A stretch of 51,433 nt of DNA, taken from NCBI RefSeq assembly GCF_002443295.1, contig NZ_BAOS01000025.1, positions 1 through 51,433 on the forward strand, written 5' to 3'. Origin of the DNA: Candidatus Scalindua japonica. GTDB lineage: Bacteria; Planctomycetota; Brocadiia; Brocadiales; Scalinduaceae. Every line of letters begins with the position of its first letter. Position 1 is the stretch's first letter. Made by a program: the position numbers and the translations under genes. The notes beneath the pieces are model-generated. The model was not told where the DNA came from, ran no database searches, and saw only the letters and a program-made list of their open reading frames with translations. Shown here piece by piece: positions 35,762-43,720 of the stretch.

Positions 35762-36211
35762 CTAATTCCCTCTTTTCTACAAATGAAAGATTACAAAAAT
35801 AAGGAATATTGTTAATCATAACGGCATGTGAAACTTTTTCTTGTATAGACAAGAAAAATATATTGTTGATGATAATTAGAATGTGAGAAAAATTATTTGT
35901 AACTGCTTTACTGAGTGAATATTATAAGTGAGTGGGTTTGTTTTGCAATATAAAATATTGTTTACTACACCCGTCAGAAACCTATCTGATAAGAAGAAGC
36001 TCTATGCATAGAGAAAAAAAACCAGAAGATTGATAAATGACTAATGAGAAATTTCATCCCGTTTCCTCTTAAGATTAAACAAGATGTTTTATTCAGATGC
36101 ATTCTGCCTCCTATATTGCTAAAATCCACCCTGTATAGATATCAAGTCTACCAATAGATTTCAAAAATAATAAGAGAGTCATTTTTCGTAAAATACACGA
36201 TTCTTTACAAA
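35762..36211. other. Divergent intergenic region between DUF262 and the nuclease-helicase
   Basis: 450 bp of AT-rich sequence separates the two divergent defence-type genes and should contain both promoters. I see no gene and no clear operator palindrome. Confidence 0.45.
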
Positions 36212-39200
36212 ATGCATTACAACAACAATAAGCTCATTTTTTCACCCTCTGACATAGTCCAATTTGTGAATTCACCGTTTGCGTGCTGGATGCAACGCAA
36301 ATTATTTGAAGAACCTGATTCTGTGCAGCCTGACGAAGAAGACCCGCAACTGAAGGTTCTCCAGAATAAAGGCGATTTGCATGAGAAAGCATATCTTGAG
36401 AAGTTACGTGAAGCAGAGTTCGATATTTGTGAAATCTCTTCCGGCAATAAACTACAGCAGACTCTGAAGGCTATAAATGAAGGCCGCCAGATCATCTTCC
36501 AGGCCCGACTGGAAGGTGCCGGTATGGCCGGGAATGCGGACTTTCTTCGACTGGAAAGCGCAGAGAACAACACATACACCATCATAGACACTAAGCTGTC
36601 TCGGCATGTAAAACCCTATTTCATGGTCCAACTGTGCTGCTACGCTGATATGCTGGAGGAAATGACAGGGCAGCGGTCTGAAATTATTGGAATAGTACTC
36701 GGGAATGGTGAGGAGAGCTGTTTTCGAACAAATGATGTTTTCTATTACTATAAACGAATAAAGTCTGCATTCTTCACGTTCATGGATAGTTTCTCTCCTG
36801 AGACCCCCCCACAACCTGACCCTGCAGCAGACCATGGAGTCTGGTCATCACATGCAAAAAAAATTCTTGAGGATATGGATCACCTCTCCCGTGTTGCAAA
36901 TATATCTAAAAAGCAAATAGTAAAGCTTAATGCTGCAGGGATTGATACGATGGAGAAACTGTCTACCTCTAAGGCCAAACATATTAAGGGAATTAATGAC
37001 GATGTCTTTATCCGTCTGAAGGAGCAGGCTGATTTGCAGGTAAGTTCAACAAACCAGAAGCGCCCAGACTATAAGGTGCTGCAGCCTCCACCGGATAATC
37101 ATTCCCCTGGCCTGGCCGCATTACCGCCAGGGTCTTCAATGGACGTCTTTTTCGATATGGAGGGGTATCCGCTCGGGGACGACTTGCTGGAATATCTGTT
37201 CGGGGCGGTTTATATAGAGAATGGGAAACCGGAGTTTCGAGATTGGTGGGCACATAATGAACCGGAAGAGAAGGCAGGATTTGAGGCATTTATTGATTGG
37301 GTTGTAGAACGCCGGCAGGCAGATCCGACCATGCATGTTTACCACTATGCCGCATATGAAAAAACAGCATTAAAACGACTGATGGGAAAATACGGAACCA
37401 GGGAACAGCACGTTGACGACCTGCTGAGAGACGGTGTCTTCGTAGACCTTTACGAGGTTGTCCGTCACGGTGTGCGTGTTGGTGAGCCTCGCTATTCAAT
37501 AAAGAACCTTGAACACCTTTACATGGAATCCCGTGAAGGAGAAGTCACTGATGCAGGGGCATCAATTGTTTATTACGATGCGTGGATTGAAAGCGGCCAG
37601 TCTAAAAACTGGAAGGAATCTGATTTATTGAAGAAAATACGAGATTACAACGAGGACGACTGCCGCTCAACCTGGCTCCTGGCAAACTGGCTGAGAGAGC
37701 GGCAGGCAGAGAGCGGTATCTCCTGGACAGGAACCGCACGGAATGAGCATAAGGAAGAGGACGAACGACCCTCCGTCAGTGATGCTGTAGTTTTACGTCA
37801 GCAACTTGCTGATTTACTTTTAGCCGAAATACCAGACGAACCGACTGAACGTGAAAAAGACTCAGAGCTATGGAGAATACAGGAACTTCTGGCATGGACC
37901 CTTGAGTTTCACAGGCGCTGTGACAAACCGATGTGGTGGGAGATGTTTGAACGCCTTGAAAAGGCAGAGCATGAGTTGTCAGATGATATGGATTGCCTGG
38001 CCGGCCTTGAGCAAGTCGGCCACTATACACAGGAGAAACCGTTCTTGGCATTTCACTATAAATTTGACCCGGACCAGGAAACAAAGATAACCGAAGGATC
38101 GACGGTAAAGATTGTACCGGATATTGGTATCACTACCAAAATATCAGATTTCAATCCTGAAGGTGAAATAACTATCAAGATCGGCCAGAGGACACTAAAA
38201 AAGAACCAACTGGAATGCCTTCCTGAACGCATGTCGCTTATTCCATACAATTTTGTCAGTACCGGTGTTATCGATGATTCTATTTATGCGGTGATAAACG
38301 ATTATCATGAAACAGGGCATCTTCCGGCGGCTTTAAATGACTTTTTATATCGCAGGCATCCACGATTAAAATCAGGGCATAAGGGGTTCCTTGTCCGTGC
38401 TGGAGAGAACAATATCAAAGCAGCAATTCGATCAGCAAGAGATATGGACAGCAGTTGTCTGTGTATACAGGGTCCTCCCGGAACAGGAAAGACATATACT
38501 TCTGCTCACGTTATTGTCCAACTTCTGTCTGAAGGTAAGCAAATCGGCATTACTTCAAACAGTCATAAAGCAATCATGAATTTGATGAGAGCCGTTTGCA
38601 AAGAGACAAAGGGTACTGCTTCGGGCATCAAAGTAGGCGGAGAAGAGGATTATTCGTTTTTCAGTGAATTTACTGGTATTAAATACATTAGCACTTCAAG
38701 TACTGCCGCTGCAGCTTATAGAGGTGGGTTGATCGGTGGGTCTGCCTGGTTTTTTGCACGTGAAGATATGGTAGAGAGTCTTGACTATTTATTTATAGAT
38801 GAAGCAGGGCAAGTATCTGTTGCAAAACTTATCGGTATGGCACGATCAACAAAAAATCTTATTTTGCTGGGCGACCAGATGCAATTAGGACAGCCGATTC
38901 AGGGAACACACCCCGGTGAAAGCGGGCAGTCTGTCCTGGAATATTATCTCAAAGGACATGCAACCATTCCTCCGGAACAGGGAATCTTTCTGGAAACCAC
39001 ATGGCGGATGCACCCTGATATCTGTGAATTTATATCAGATACGTTCTATGAAGGCAGGCTTCTGCCGGAACCGCACACAAAGAATAGGATTGTAAGACTT
39101 CCTGAGGATGGTGGTAGTATTGTTACTGTTGAAGCTGGAATTCTTTTTGTTCCTGTTAAGCATGAAGGTAACGTACAGGGTAGTGATGAAGAGGCTGAGG

Positions 39201-39613
39201 TTATCAGAAAAATTGTAGACGAATTGACAGGCAGAGATATAACAGATAAAAACGGTAATACCTGCAGACAAGTGACTATAGGCCGTGATATTCTATTTGT
39301 AACTCCTTATAATTTACAGGTACGCAAGCTTATCCATTCACTGCCTGAAGGAGTCAGGGCCGCATCCGTTGACAAGTTCCAGGGACAGGAGGCGCCTATC
39401 GTGATCATATCCATGTGTGCAAGCCCGGGTGAATTCGGCAGCCGCGGCATGGCGTTCGTACTTGATATGAACAGGTTAAATGTAGCGATTTCGAGGGCGC
39501 AGTCACTTGCCATTGTTGTTGGAGATCCACGGCTTGTTGAAACAGACTGTTCATCCGTCAGCAACATGGAACGTCTCAACATGTATTGCAGGCTACAGGA
39601 TATATGCAATTAG
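36212..39613 (+). CDS. TM0106-type RecB-like nuclease fused to an SF1 (Dna2/Upf1-like) helicase
   Basis: This 1133-residue protein has three parts. Residues 1-170 carry a RecB-type nuclease region (FSPSDIVQFVNSPFACWMQR, GNADFLRLE, YTIIDTKLSRHVKPYFMVQL with the D...xTK motif). Residues 300-500 carry an RNase H-like YprB domain (VFFDMEGYPLG, YHYAAYEKTALKRLM, YNEDDCRSTWLLANWL). The C-terminal SF1 helicase has Walker A CIQGPPGTGKTYTSAHV, Walker B LFIDEAGQ, LLGDQMQLGQP, TTWRMHPDICEF, VDKFQGQEAPIVI and LNVAISRAQS. It could process or unwind DNA or RNA ends. Stand-alone copies occur in genomic islands and are suspected of anti-phage roles. No frame break is seen. Confidence 0.9.
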   Translation: MHYNNNKLIFSPSDIVQFVNSPFACWMQRKLFEEPDSVQPDEEDPQLKVLQNKGDLHEKAYLEKLREAEFDICEISSGNKLQQTLKAINEGRQIIFQARLEGAGMAGNADFLRLESAENNTYTIIDTKLSRHVKPYFMVQLCCYADMLEEMTGQRSEIIGIVLGNGEESCFRTNDVFYYYKRIKSAFFTFMDSFSPETPPQPDPAADHGVWSSHAKKILEDMDHLSRVANISKKQIVKLNAAGIDTMEKLSTSKAKHIKGINDDVFIRLKEQADLQVSSTNQKRPDYKVLQPPPDNHSPGLAALPPGSSMDVFFDMEGYPLGDDLLEYLFGAVYIENGKPEFRDWWAHNEPEEKAGFEAFIDWVVERRQADPTMHVYHYAAYEKTALKRLMGKYGTREQHVDDLLRDGVFVDLYEVVRHGVRVGEPRYSIKNLEHLYMESREGEVTDAGASIVYYDAWIESGQSKNWKESDLLKKIRDYNEDDCRSTWLLANWLRERQAESGISWTGTARNEHKEEDERPSVSDAVVLRQQLADLLLAEIPDEPTEREKDSELWRIQELLAWTLEFHRRCDKPMWWEMFERLEKAEHELSDDMDCLAGLEQVGHYTQEKPFLAFHYKFDPDQETKITEGSTVKIVPDIGITTKISDFNPEGEITIKIGQRTLKKNQLECLPERMSLIPYNFVSTGVIDDSIYAVINDYHETGHLPAALNDFLYRRHPRLKSGHKGFLVRAGENNIKAAIRSARDMDSSCLCIQGPPGTGKTYTSAHVIVQLLSEGKQIGITSNSHKAIMNLMRAVCKETKGTASGIKVGGEEDYSFFSEFTGIKYISTSSTAAAAYRGGLIGGSAWFFAREDMVESLDYLFIDEAGQVSVAKLIGMARSTKNLILLGDQMQLGQPIQGTHPGESGQSVLEYYLKGHATIPPEQGIFLETTWRMHPDICEFISDTFYEGRLLPEPHTKNRIVRLPEDGGSIVTVEAGILFVPVKHEGNVQGSDEEAEVIRKIVDELTGRDITDKNGNTCRQVTIGRDILFVTPYNLQVRKLIHSLPEGVRAASVDKFQGQEAPIVIISMCASPGEFGSRGMAFVLDMNRLNVAISRAQSLAIVVGDPRLVETDCSSVSNMERLNMYCRLQDICN

Positions 39614-40133
39614 GCTTTCAGGATGTTTACCTTGTGTACGTGGCATTGAATACTTTATAGCGTTAATAGGTTACAATACGAGTAGTTTTGGGCGCTTTTT
39701 ACCACTGCTATGTGCGGTAAGGGTTTACAAGATCGTGTGAGTAACCAAAATGTAATAATTCACTGCAGTCATGTTGCAGTCAACTCCAGCGTAACAGGCA
39801 GAACTCCACAGGAACCAACATGAAACGAATAAATTTATAAACCATTGTCAGTTAATGTGATAGCGACACAACAGGCACTAAATCAGGCAGTTATGAAATT
39901 TATTAAAAATACCCTTTTTCTGAATGGCATTTAAAAGGTCATACTTCATACACTGATCCCTGTTCTTGTTTTTTCGAAGGAAACTCCACGCTCTAAATGA
40001 GGAGAGAGGCTATTTGTTTATTATTTTCAATATTGAAAATAATTCCTCACATCTGAAAAAAGTAGTCACATTGTCATATCTTTTCTTATTAAATGTCACA
40101 ATTTCATTTTCACAATATTAACCAGTTGCCCTA
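39614..40133. other. Intergenic stretch before the first tRNA-derived repeat
   Basis: There is no supported gene. AT-rich sequence leads into the attachment-type repeat; around 40069-40120 there are loosely similar GTCACA boxes to those at 2346 and 43326. Confidence 0.4.
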
Positions 40134-40332
40134 AGTCCTTGTATGATAATATGGGCGATACTGGACTCGAACCAGTGACCCCTTGCTTGTCGAGCAAGGA
40201 AAAGAATAGGTAGAGTTTTTCGGTTTAGTTCTAACTGGTTTGGTTTACTTAGGTTTAAGGCCAGAATGGGGAGTCTTATTTACTCCCTATTTTGGCCTGT
40301 TTTGATTTGCTTACTTTACAATTACTTGACAG
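40134..40332. repeat. 199-bp direct repeat, copy A (tRNA-derived attachment region)
   Basis: This matches 43376-43574 along its whole length without gaps and with scattered substitutions. It contains a tRNA 3' half (40152-40198), the phrase GGTTTACTTAGGTTTAAGGC, a long hairpin (GGCCAGAATGGGGAGT... ACTCCCTATTTTGGCC at 40259-40297) and ACTTGACA boxes at the far end. The structure is that of an integration site left by a tRNA-targeting element. Confidence 0.8.
40152..40198 (-). tRNA. tRNA-Val(GAC) 3'-half remnant, copy A (attachment core)
   Basis: On the minus strand, an anticodon arm CTTGC-TCGACAA-GCAAG, variable loop GGGTC, T arm ACTGG-TTCGAGT-CCAGT and acceptor strand ATCGCCC plus A follow each other. 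The loop carries anticodon GAC (Val), but position 33 is C instead of the invariant U. The acceptor 5' strand, D arm and the rest are absent upstream, so this is a fragment and not a functional tRNA. Confidence 0.75.
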
Positions 40333-40389
40333 TAAGGATTGAAAGGTTATATTCTTCTGTTTGTTTTGCTGTCTACTCCATTGCTCTCG

Positions 40390-40632
40390 TTAAACATGTT
40401 TTGAAAAATCCCAAAGTGTTTCGGGTGCTATATCAATGTTCCCCGGCCATACAACTGTACCGTATGCAACTGTTGCTTTCATAAATAATGGTGTATGTTT
40501 AAGCTTTATAAACGGTTTTTTTTCTAGATATGGATTCATATCAAACAATCGTTTTTCATGATTTTCAAAAACAAGCAGTAACGTATTATCCTTTTGTGGT
40601 TCAACGCTGATAACATCCAATAACATTTCCAT
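40390..40632 (-). CDS. DUF2442 domain-containing protein (second pair)
   Basis: The protein reads MEMLLDVISVEPQKDNTLLL, FENHEKRLFDMNPYLEKKPF and VVWPGNIDIAPETLWDFS, the usual DUF2442 layout (80 aa). I chose the ATG at 40632 over the upstream one at 40644 because GGAGG lies at the right distance before it. The preceding DUF4160 gene on the same strand is interrupted by a stop. The frame itself is intact. Confidence 0.85.
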   Translation of the reverse strand: MEMLLDVISVEPQKDNTLLLVFENHEKRLFDMNPYLEKKPFIKLKHTPLFMKATVAYGTVVWPGNIDIAPETLWDFSKHV

Positions 40633-40646
40633 ATAATCCTCCATAA

Positions 40647-40916
40647 TTACGGTAAAGGGGCAATGCGAAAAGGTTCTTCTCCAGCCACCGCTAATTCCCA
40701 GTCAGCCATAAGTTCATCTTGATGTATATCAATCTATGCCAAAACCATTCGTAGTTGTTTTGGTGGAAATTTTCCAGCAAGCACAGCTCCGTCTTCGATA
40801 GAAATGGAAGCTTTTTTCCCTTGATAACGAACATGAATATGTGGCTTATTATGCCGCCCTGTATCTTCGTAGTAAATTGCGACCACAATTCCATAAAACA
40901 TTGATATTACAGGCAT
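40647..40916 (-). pseudogene. DUF4160 protein with one in-frame TAG
   Basis: The frame MPVISMFYGIVVAIYYEDTG, RHNKPHIHVRYQGKKASISI, EDGAVLAGKFPPKQLRMVLA is followed by TAG (40734-40736), then IDIHQDELMADWELAVAGEE and PFRIAPLP, stop at 40647. DUF4160 proteins read VLAWIxxHxDEL at this position, so TGG (Trp) to TAG is the evident change. The conserved KPHIHV is present. The gene lies just before the DUF2442 partner. Confidence 0.8.
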
Positions 40917-41097
40917 TTCACTCCTTATTCCATTGCTTCGTCTATTCTACATCCATCATAATTTAATAGTAAATGATTGATAAGCTAACAAATAACATGA
41001 AAAACTACTGGTTGTCTAAAACCGGACATTTCATTGGATATAAAAACTTTCCTTCAAATCATTTATTCTTTCTGCCGTCAAGCTAACTTCCTAAAGA

Positions 41098-41337
41098 TTG
41101 AATTCTATCTTCTTCATTTTTGAGTTTTTCATAAAGATCTATAAGGGTTCTATTGGGAAGAGTTTTACCTATAAGTTTTATTCTGGTGATGAATGTTTTA
41201 AAACAAAAAGAATAAAACAAGATCAAAAGGTCTTTGGAATGTACCGTTCAATGATAATAGGTGAAGGTGAAAAGATTAAAAGTATTCCGTTTAAGCATAT
41301 TTTAATTTTTGTTGGTTTAGTTGCATGTGCATGTTAA
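41098..41337 (+). CDS. Unrecognised 79-aa ORF
   Basis: The only coding-looking frame between the DUF4160 remnant and higB copy 1 reads IYKGSIGKSFTYKFYSGDEC, YRSMIIGEGEKIKSIPFKHI and ends LIFVGLVACAC. It starts from TTG and has no clear ribosome site. It may be the end of a lost gene. No family is recognised. Confidence 0.2.
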   Translation: MNSIFFIFEFFIKIYKGSIGKSFTYKFYSGDECFKTKRIKQDQKVFGMYRSMIIGEGEKIKSIPFKHILIFVGLVACAC

Positions 41338-41342
41338 ACACC

Positions 41343-41365
41343 CGATGTGTTGGTACACGAATCAT
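41343..41365 (-). pseudogene. higA start fragment, copy 1
   Basis: After higB copy 1, ATG (41363-41365) begins MIRVPTHR, identical to higA copy 2. At 41343 the sequence departs into VFNMHMQLNQ and a stop at about 41292. The antitoxin is thus cut after eight residues, exactly at the repeat border. Confidence 0.75.
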
Positions 41366-41676
41366 TTTTATCTCCACTTATAAATGTTTATCTTATATCA
41401 ATGATAGTCAGTGATTTCTACTTTCTCCGGCTCGGATTCATTCCATTCAAAACATATACGATACTGATCATTTATTCTTATACTATACTGCCCTTTCCTG
41501 TTTCCGGTAAGAGTCTCAAAACTATTTCCAGGAGGAATGCGGAGTTCTTTCAGAGATTTGATGGAATCAAGTTGCTCAAATTTTCTTGATGCAATATGCC
41601 ATAAAGCTCGTGTACATATCTTTCTGGCACTTTTTGTGTTCTTACCGTTGAATATATCTTCCGTTCCCTGGCCTTT
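41343..41676 (-). repeat. 334-bp higB-containing direct repeat, copy 1
   Basis: This is identical to 42594-42927 except for about three substitutions found by eye. It covers most of higB and the first eight codons of higA. Confidence 0.92.
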
Positions 41677-41691
41677 TAATTTCTCCCACAA
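41398..41691 (-). CDS. higB: HigB/RelE-type toxin, copy 1 (no intact antitoxin)
   Basis: This 97-residue protein has ALWHIASRKFEQLDSIKSLK, LRIPPGNSFETLTGNRKGQY and SIRINDQYRICFEW, the RelE-superfamily HigB pattern with C-terminal ITDYH. HigB is a ribosome-dependent mRNA interferase. Its N-terminus is MWEKLKGQGTED, whereas copy 2 has the usual MIKSFKGQGTED, so the duplication border has replaced the first residues. Only a stub of higA follows. The product could be silenced by HigA from copy 2, 1.25 kb away. Confidence 0.85.
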   Translation of the reverse strand: MWEKLKGQGTEDIFNGKNTKSARKICTRALWHIASRKFEQLDSIKSLKELRIPPGNSFETLTGNRKGQYSIRINDQYRICFEWNESEPEKVEITDYH

Positions 41692-41725
41692 CGTTTTCTC
41701 TCCTATTCCCGATCGTACAAAACCC

Positions 41726-42163
41726 CTATACTCTTTTTTCGCATCCCTCTTTTTTTCTCCAAAATTGTCCTAAGATACAGTCTGTTGTAAGGCAGTTGTG
41801 TGGCCTTTCAAACCCGGCTGTAGCTTTATAACTACTCCATTTCCATTCTTTAGGAAACTTTACTGCTCTTGCTCTCACAGGGTTCAAAACAATATATCGA
41901 CAAACTTCTAGAAGATGATTCTCCTTCTGTATTAATATGGCTTTATATCTCCCCTGAAATACATGACCGGTCTTTTTGTTTCGTCTATTATATCTTTGTG
42001 TGTAAACACCGTTTAACTGTCTCATTCCTTTTGAGAGATTACCATCTGGAGTTTCAATAAGTAGATGGTAATGATTATTCATAAGGTAATATGCATGGCA
42101 AAGGAAATTATATTTCTCAATTACTTTTTTAAATGTATCAAGAAAAAATGAATTGTCGAAGAT
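41726..42163 (-). pseudogene. RAYT (Y1) transposase fragment
   Basis: The frame reads IFDNSFFLDTFKKVIEKYNF, LCHAYYLMNNHYHLLIETPD, GNLSKGMRQLNGVYTQRYNR, TGHVFQGRYKAILIQ and YIVLNPVRARAV. The HUH-type metal site (NHYHLLIET) is present, but the N-terminal 20-30 residues (MxRxxRIxxPGAxYH) are missing and no start exists before 42082. The C-terminus is cut near 41726. It is a different family member from the element at 32.8 kb. Confidence 0.75.
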
Positions 42164-42201
42164 TCATTATTAATAAAAATGTTGTGAATGCAAAAGGCAA
42201 T

Positions 42202-42318
42202 GAGTGTCGCATCTCACCTAAAAAACTGGCTGGCAAGCCCTCCTAAAGGATTGGCGGATAGGCTCGCCACTTGACAAATTTTCCCATATAACTCTTTAAT
42301 CAAAACTTATCTGTTTTC
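42202..42318. repeat. Direct repeat flanking higBA copy 2, left copy
   Basis: This starts GAGTGTCGCAT and contains ACCTAAAAAACTGGC, CACTTGACA, TTTAACTC-like and AATCAAAACTTAT blocks, in the same order as 42998-43088 with an extra 25 bp in this copy. Confidence 0.7.
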
Positions 42319-42616
42319 AGCAGAATTGTCTGATTGTTTTTAATTCATTGATCTCTAAACGCTTCGCTTTATACAAATCCCAACGAAGCTGTAGGTTCAT
42401 CCAGAAGTCCTCTGAAACTCCAAAGAACTTTGAGAGCCGCAGGGCTGTACTGGGAGTTACTCCCCGCCGTTTATTAACAATTTCGTTTATTCTCTGGTAT
42501 GGAACATGAATCTCTTTTGATAACTCCCTCTGAGTAATATCCATAGGGATTAGAAATTCTTCGAGAAGCATCTCTCCGGGATGTGTCGGTTCACGATGTG
42601 TTGGTACACGAATCAT
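42317..42616 (-). CDS. higA: HigA-family antitoxin, copy 2
   Basis: This 99-aa XRE-type helix-turn-helix protein reads MIRVPTHREPTHPGEMLLEE, FLIPMDITQRELSKEIHVPY, QRINEIVNKRRGVTPSTALR and LSKFFGVSEDFWMNLQLRWD. I chose the ATG at 42616, which has GGAGATAAAA in front of it, over the GTG at 42628. HigA binds HigB and represses the operon. It follows higB with a 32-bp gap, the usual higBA order. Confidence 0.92.
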   Translation of the reverse strand: MIRVPTHREPTHPGEMLLEEFLIPMDITQRELSKEIHVPYQRINEIVNKRRGVTPSTALRLSKFFGVSEDFWMNLQLRWDLYKAKRLEINELKTIRQFC

Positions 42617-42927
42617 TTTTATCTCCACTTATAAATGTTTATCTTATATCAATGATAGTCAGTGATTTCTACTTTCTCCGGCTCGGATTCATTCCATTCA
42701 AAACATATACGATACTGATCATTTATTCTTATACTATACTGCCCTTTCCTGTTTCCGGTAAGAGTCTCAAAACTATTTCCAGGAGGAATGCGGAGTTCTT
42801 TCAGGGATTTGATGGAATCAAGTTGATCAAATTTTCTTGATGCAATATGCCATAAAGCTCGTGTACATATCTTTCTGGCGCTTTTTGTGTTCTTACCGTT
42901 GAATATATCTTCCGTTCCCTGGCCTTT
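42594..42927 (-). repeat. 334-bp higB-containing direct repeat, copy 2
   Basis: This is a near-perfect copy of 41343-41676. Recombination between the two would remove 1251 bp, including higA copy 2 and the RAYT fragment. Confidence 0.92.
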
Positions 42928-42942
42928 GAATGACTTAATCAC
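42649..42942 (-). CDS. higB: HigB/RelE-type toxin, copy 2
   Basis: This 97-residue HigB starts with the canonical MIKSFKGQGTEDIFNG. It differs from copy 1 by Asp for Glu-Gln type changes around KFDQLDSIK and at the N-terminus. It is followed directly by an intact higA, so this is the functional module. HigB toxins cut mRNA at the ribosome during stress or when the antitoxin is degraded. Direct repeats flank the module. Confidence 0.92.
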   Translation of the reverse strand: MIKSFKGQGTEDIFNGKNTKSARKICTRALWHIASRKFDQLDSIKSLKELRIPPGNSFETLTGNRKGQYSIRINDQYRICFEWNESEPEKVEITDYH

Positions 42943-42997
42943 AGGTACACAATAGCACGGTATTCATGCTATTTCAATATCAAAATATTTTGGAAAT

Positions 42998-43088
42998 GAG
43001 TGTCGCATTCAACCTAAAAACTGGCGGACAAGCTCACCACTTGACACAACTTCCTATTTAACTCTTTAATCAGAACTTATGTGTTTTT
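42998..43088. repeat. Direct repeat flanking higBA copy 2, right copy
   Basis: This starts GAGTGTCGCAT, followed by AACCTAAAAACTGGCGGA, CTCACCACTTGACACAAC and TTTAACTCTTTAATCAGAAC; it parallels 42202-42318. Confidence 0.7.
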
Positions 43089-43276
43089 AAATATAAAATT
43101 ATCAATCACAAATCGTCTTCCTCAAGTTATCTATAGAATATTCCTAGCCTGAAGTTTTGAGTAGAATATTCACAAAAGATAAAGTAGGCACTAAGTAAAA
43201 AATAATGAGACTTAAACATCAGGCTACACATGGATGCAGGTAAAATGTGGTTTTGGGTAGTAAAAGAATTATTCAT

Positions 43277-43345
43277 AAAAAAAGGGGCACGGTAATTTGA
43301 TTACCAATACCCCTCAATAATTTAGTCACAAAATGGTCACAACTT
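43277..43345. repeat. Island-boundary repeat, right copy (shared with 2301-2366)
   Basis: The A run, GGTAATTTGATTACC palindrome (43291-43305) and GTCACAAAATGGTCACAACT lie 30 bp before copy B of the tRNA-derived repeat. The same arrangement, without the tRNA part, occurs at the left of the window. Confidence 0.65.
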
Positions 43346-43375
43346 CTCGGATTTCACCATCTACCACTTGCCATT

Positions 43376-43574
43376 AGTCCTTGTATGATAATATGGGCGA
43401 TACTGGACTCGAACCAGTGACCCCTTGCTTGTCGAGCAAGCGAAAGAAGAGGTAAAGTTTTACGGTTTAGTTATAACTGTTTTGGTTTACTTAGGTTTAA
43501 GGCCAGAATGGGGAGTTTGATTTTCTCCCTGTTTTGGTCTGTTTTGATTTGTTTACTTGACAATTACTTGACAG
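43376..43574. repeat. 199-bp direct repeat, copy B (tRNA-derived attachment region)
   Basis: This is the partner of 40134-40332: the same length, tRNA 3' half, hairpin (GGCCAGAATGGGGAGT... CTCCCTGTTTTGGTC) and ACTTGACA boxes, here in tandem (ACTTGACAATTACTTGACAG). The pair encloses about 3.0 kb of toxin-antitoxin genes. Confidence 0.8.
43394..43440 (-). tRNA. tRNA-Val(GAC) 3'-half remnant, copy B
   Basis: The sequence is identical to 40152-40198 through the anticodon arm, T arm and acceptor 3' strand. There is no 5' half here either, so it is a duplicated attachment core and not a gene. Confidence 0.75.
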
Positions 43575-43720
43575 TTGCAAAGTTTATATCATTCCCATTA
43601 AACTTCATTCATATATCAAGCATAATCAGGTGATAATTTAACCCCAAAAACTCCTTGTCTAATCGACTGATATGTCTATAATCGATCATTACACCCATTT
43701 TTAGATTAATATAATCAATT

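Noticed and set aside
40152..43440. Functional tRNA genes at the two TTCGAGT sites
   Set aside because: Only the 3' half is present; no acceptor 5' strand or D arm lies upstream, and position 33 is C.
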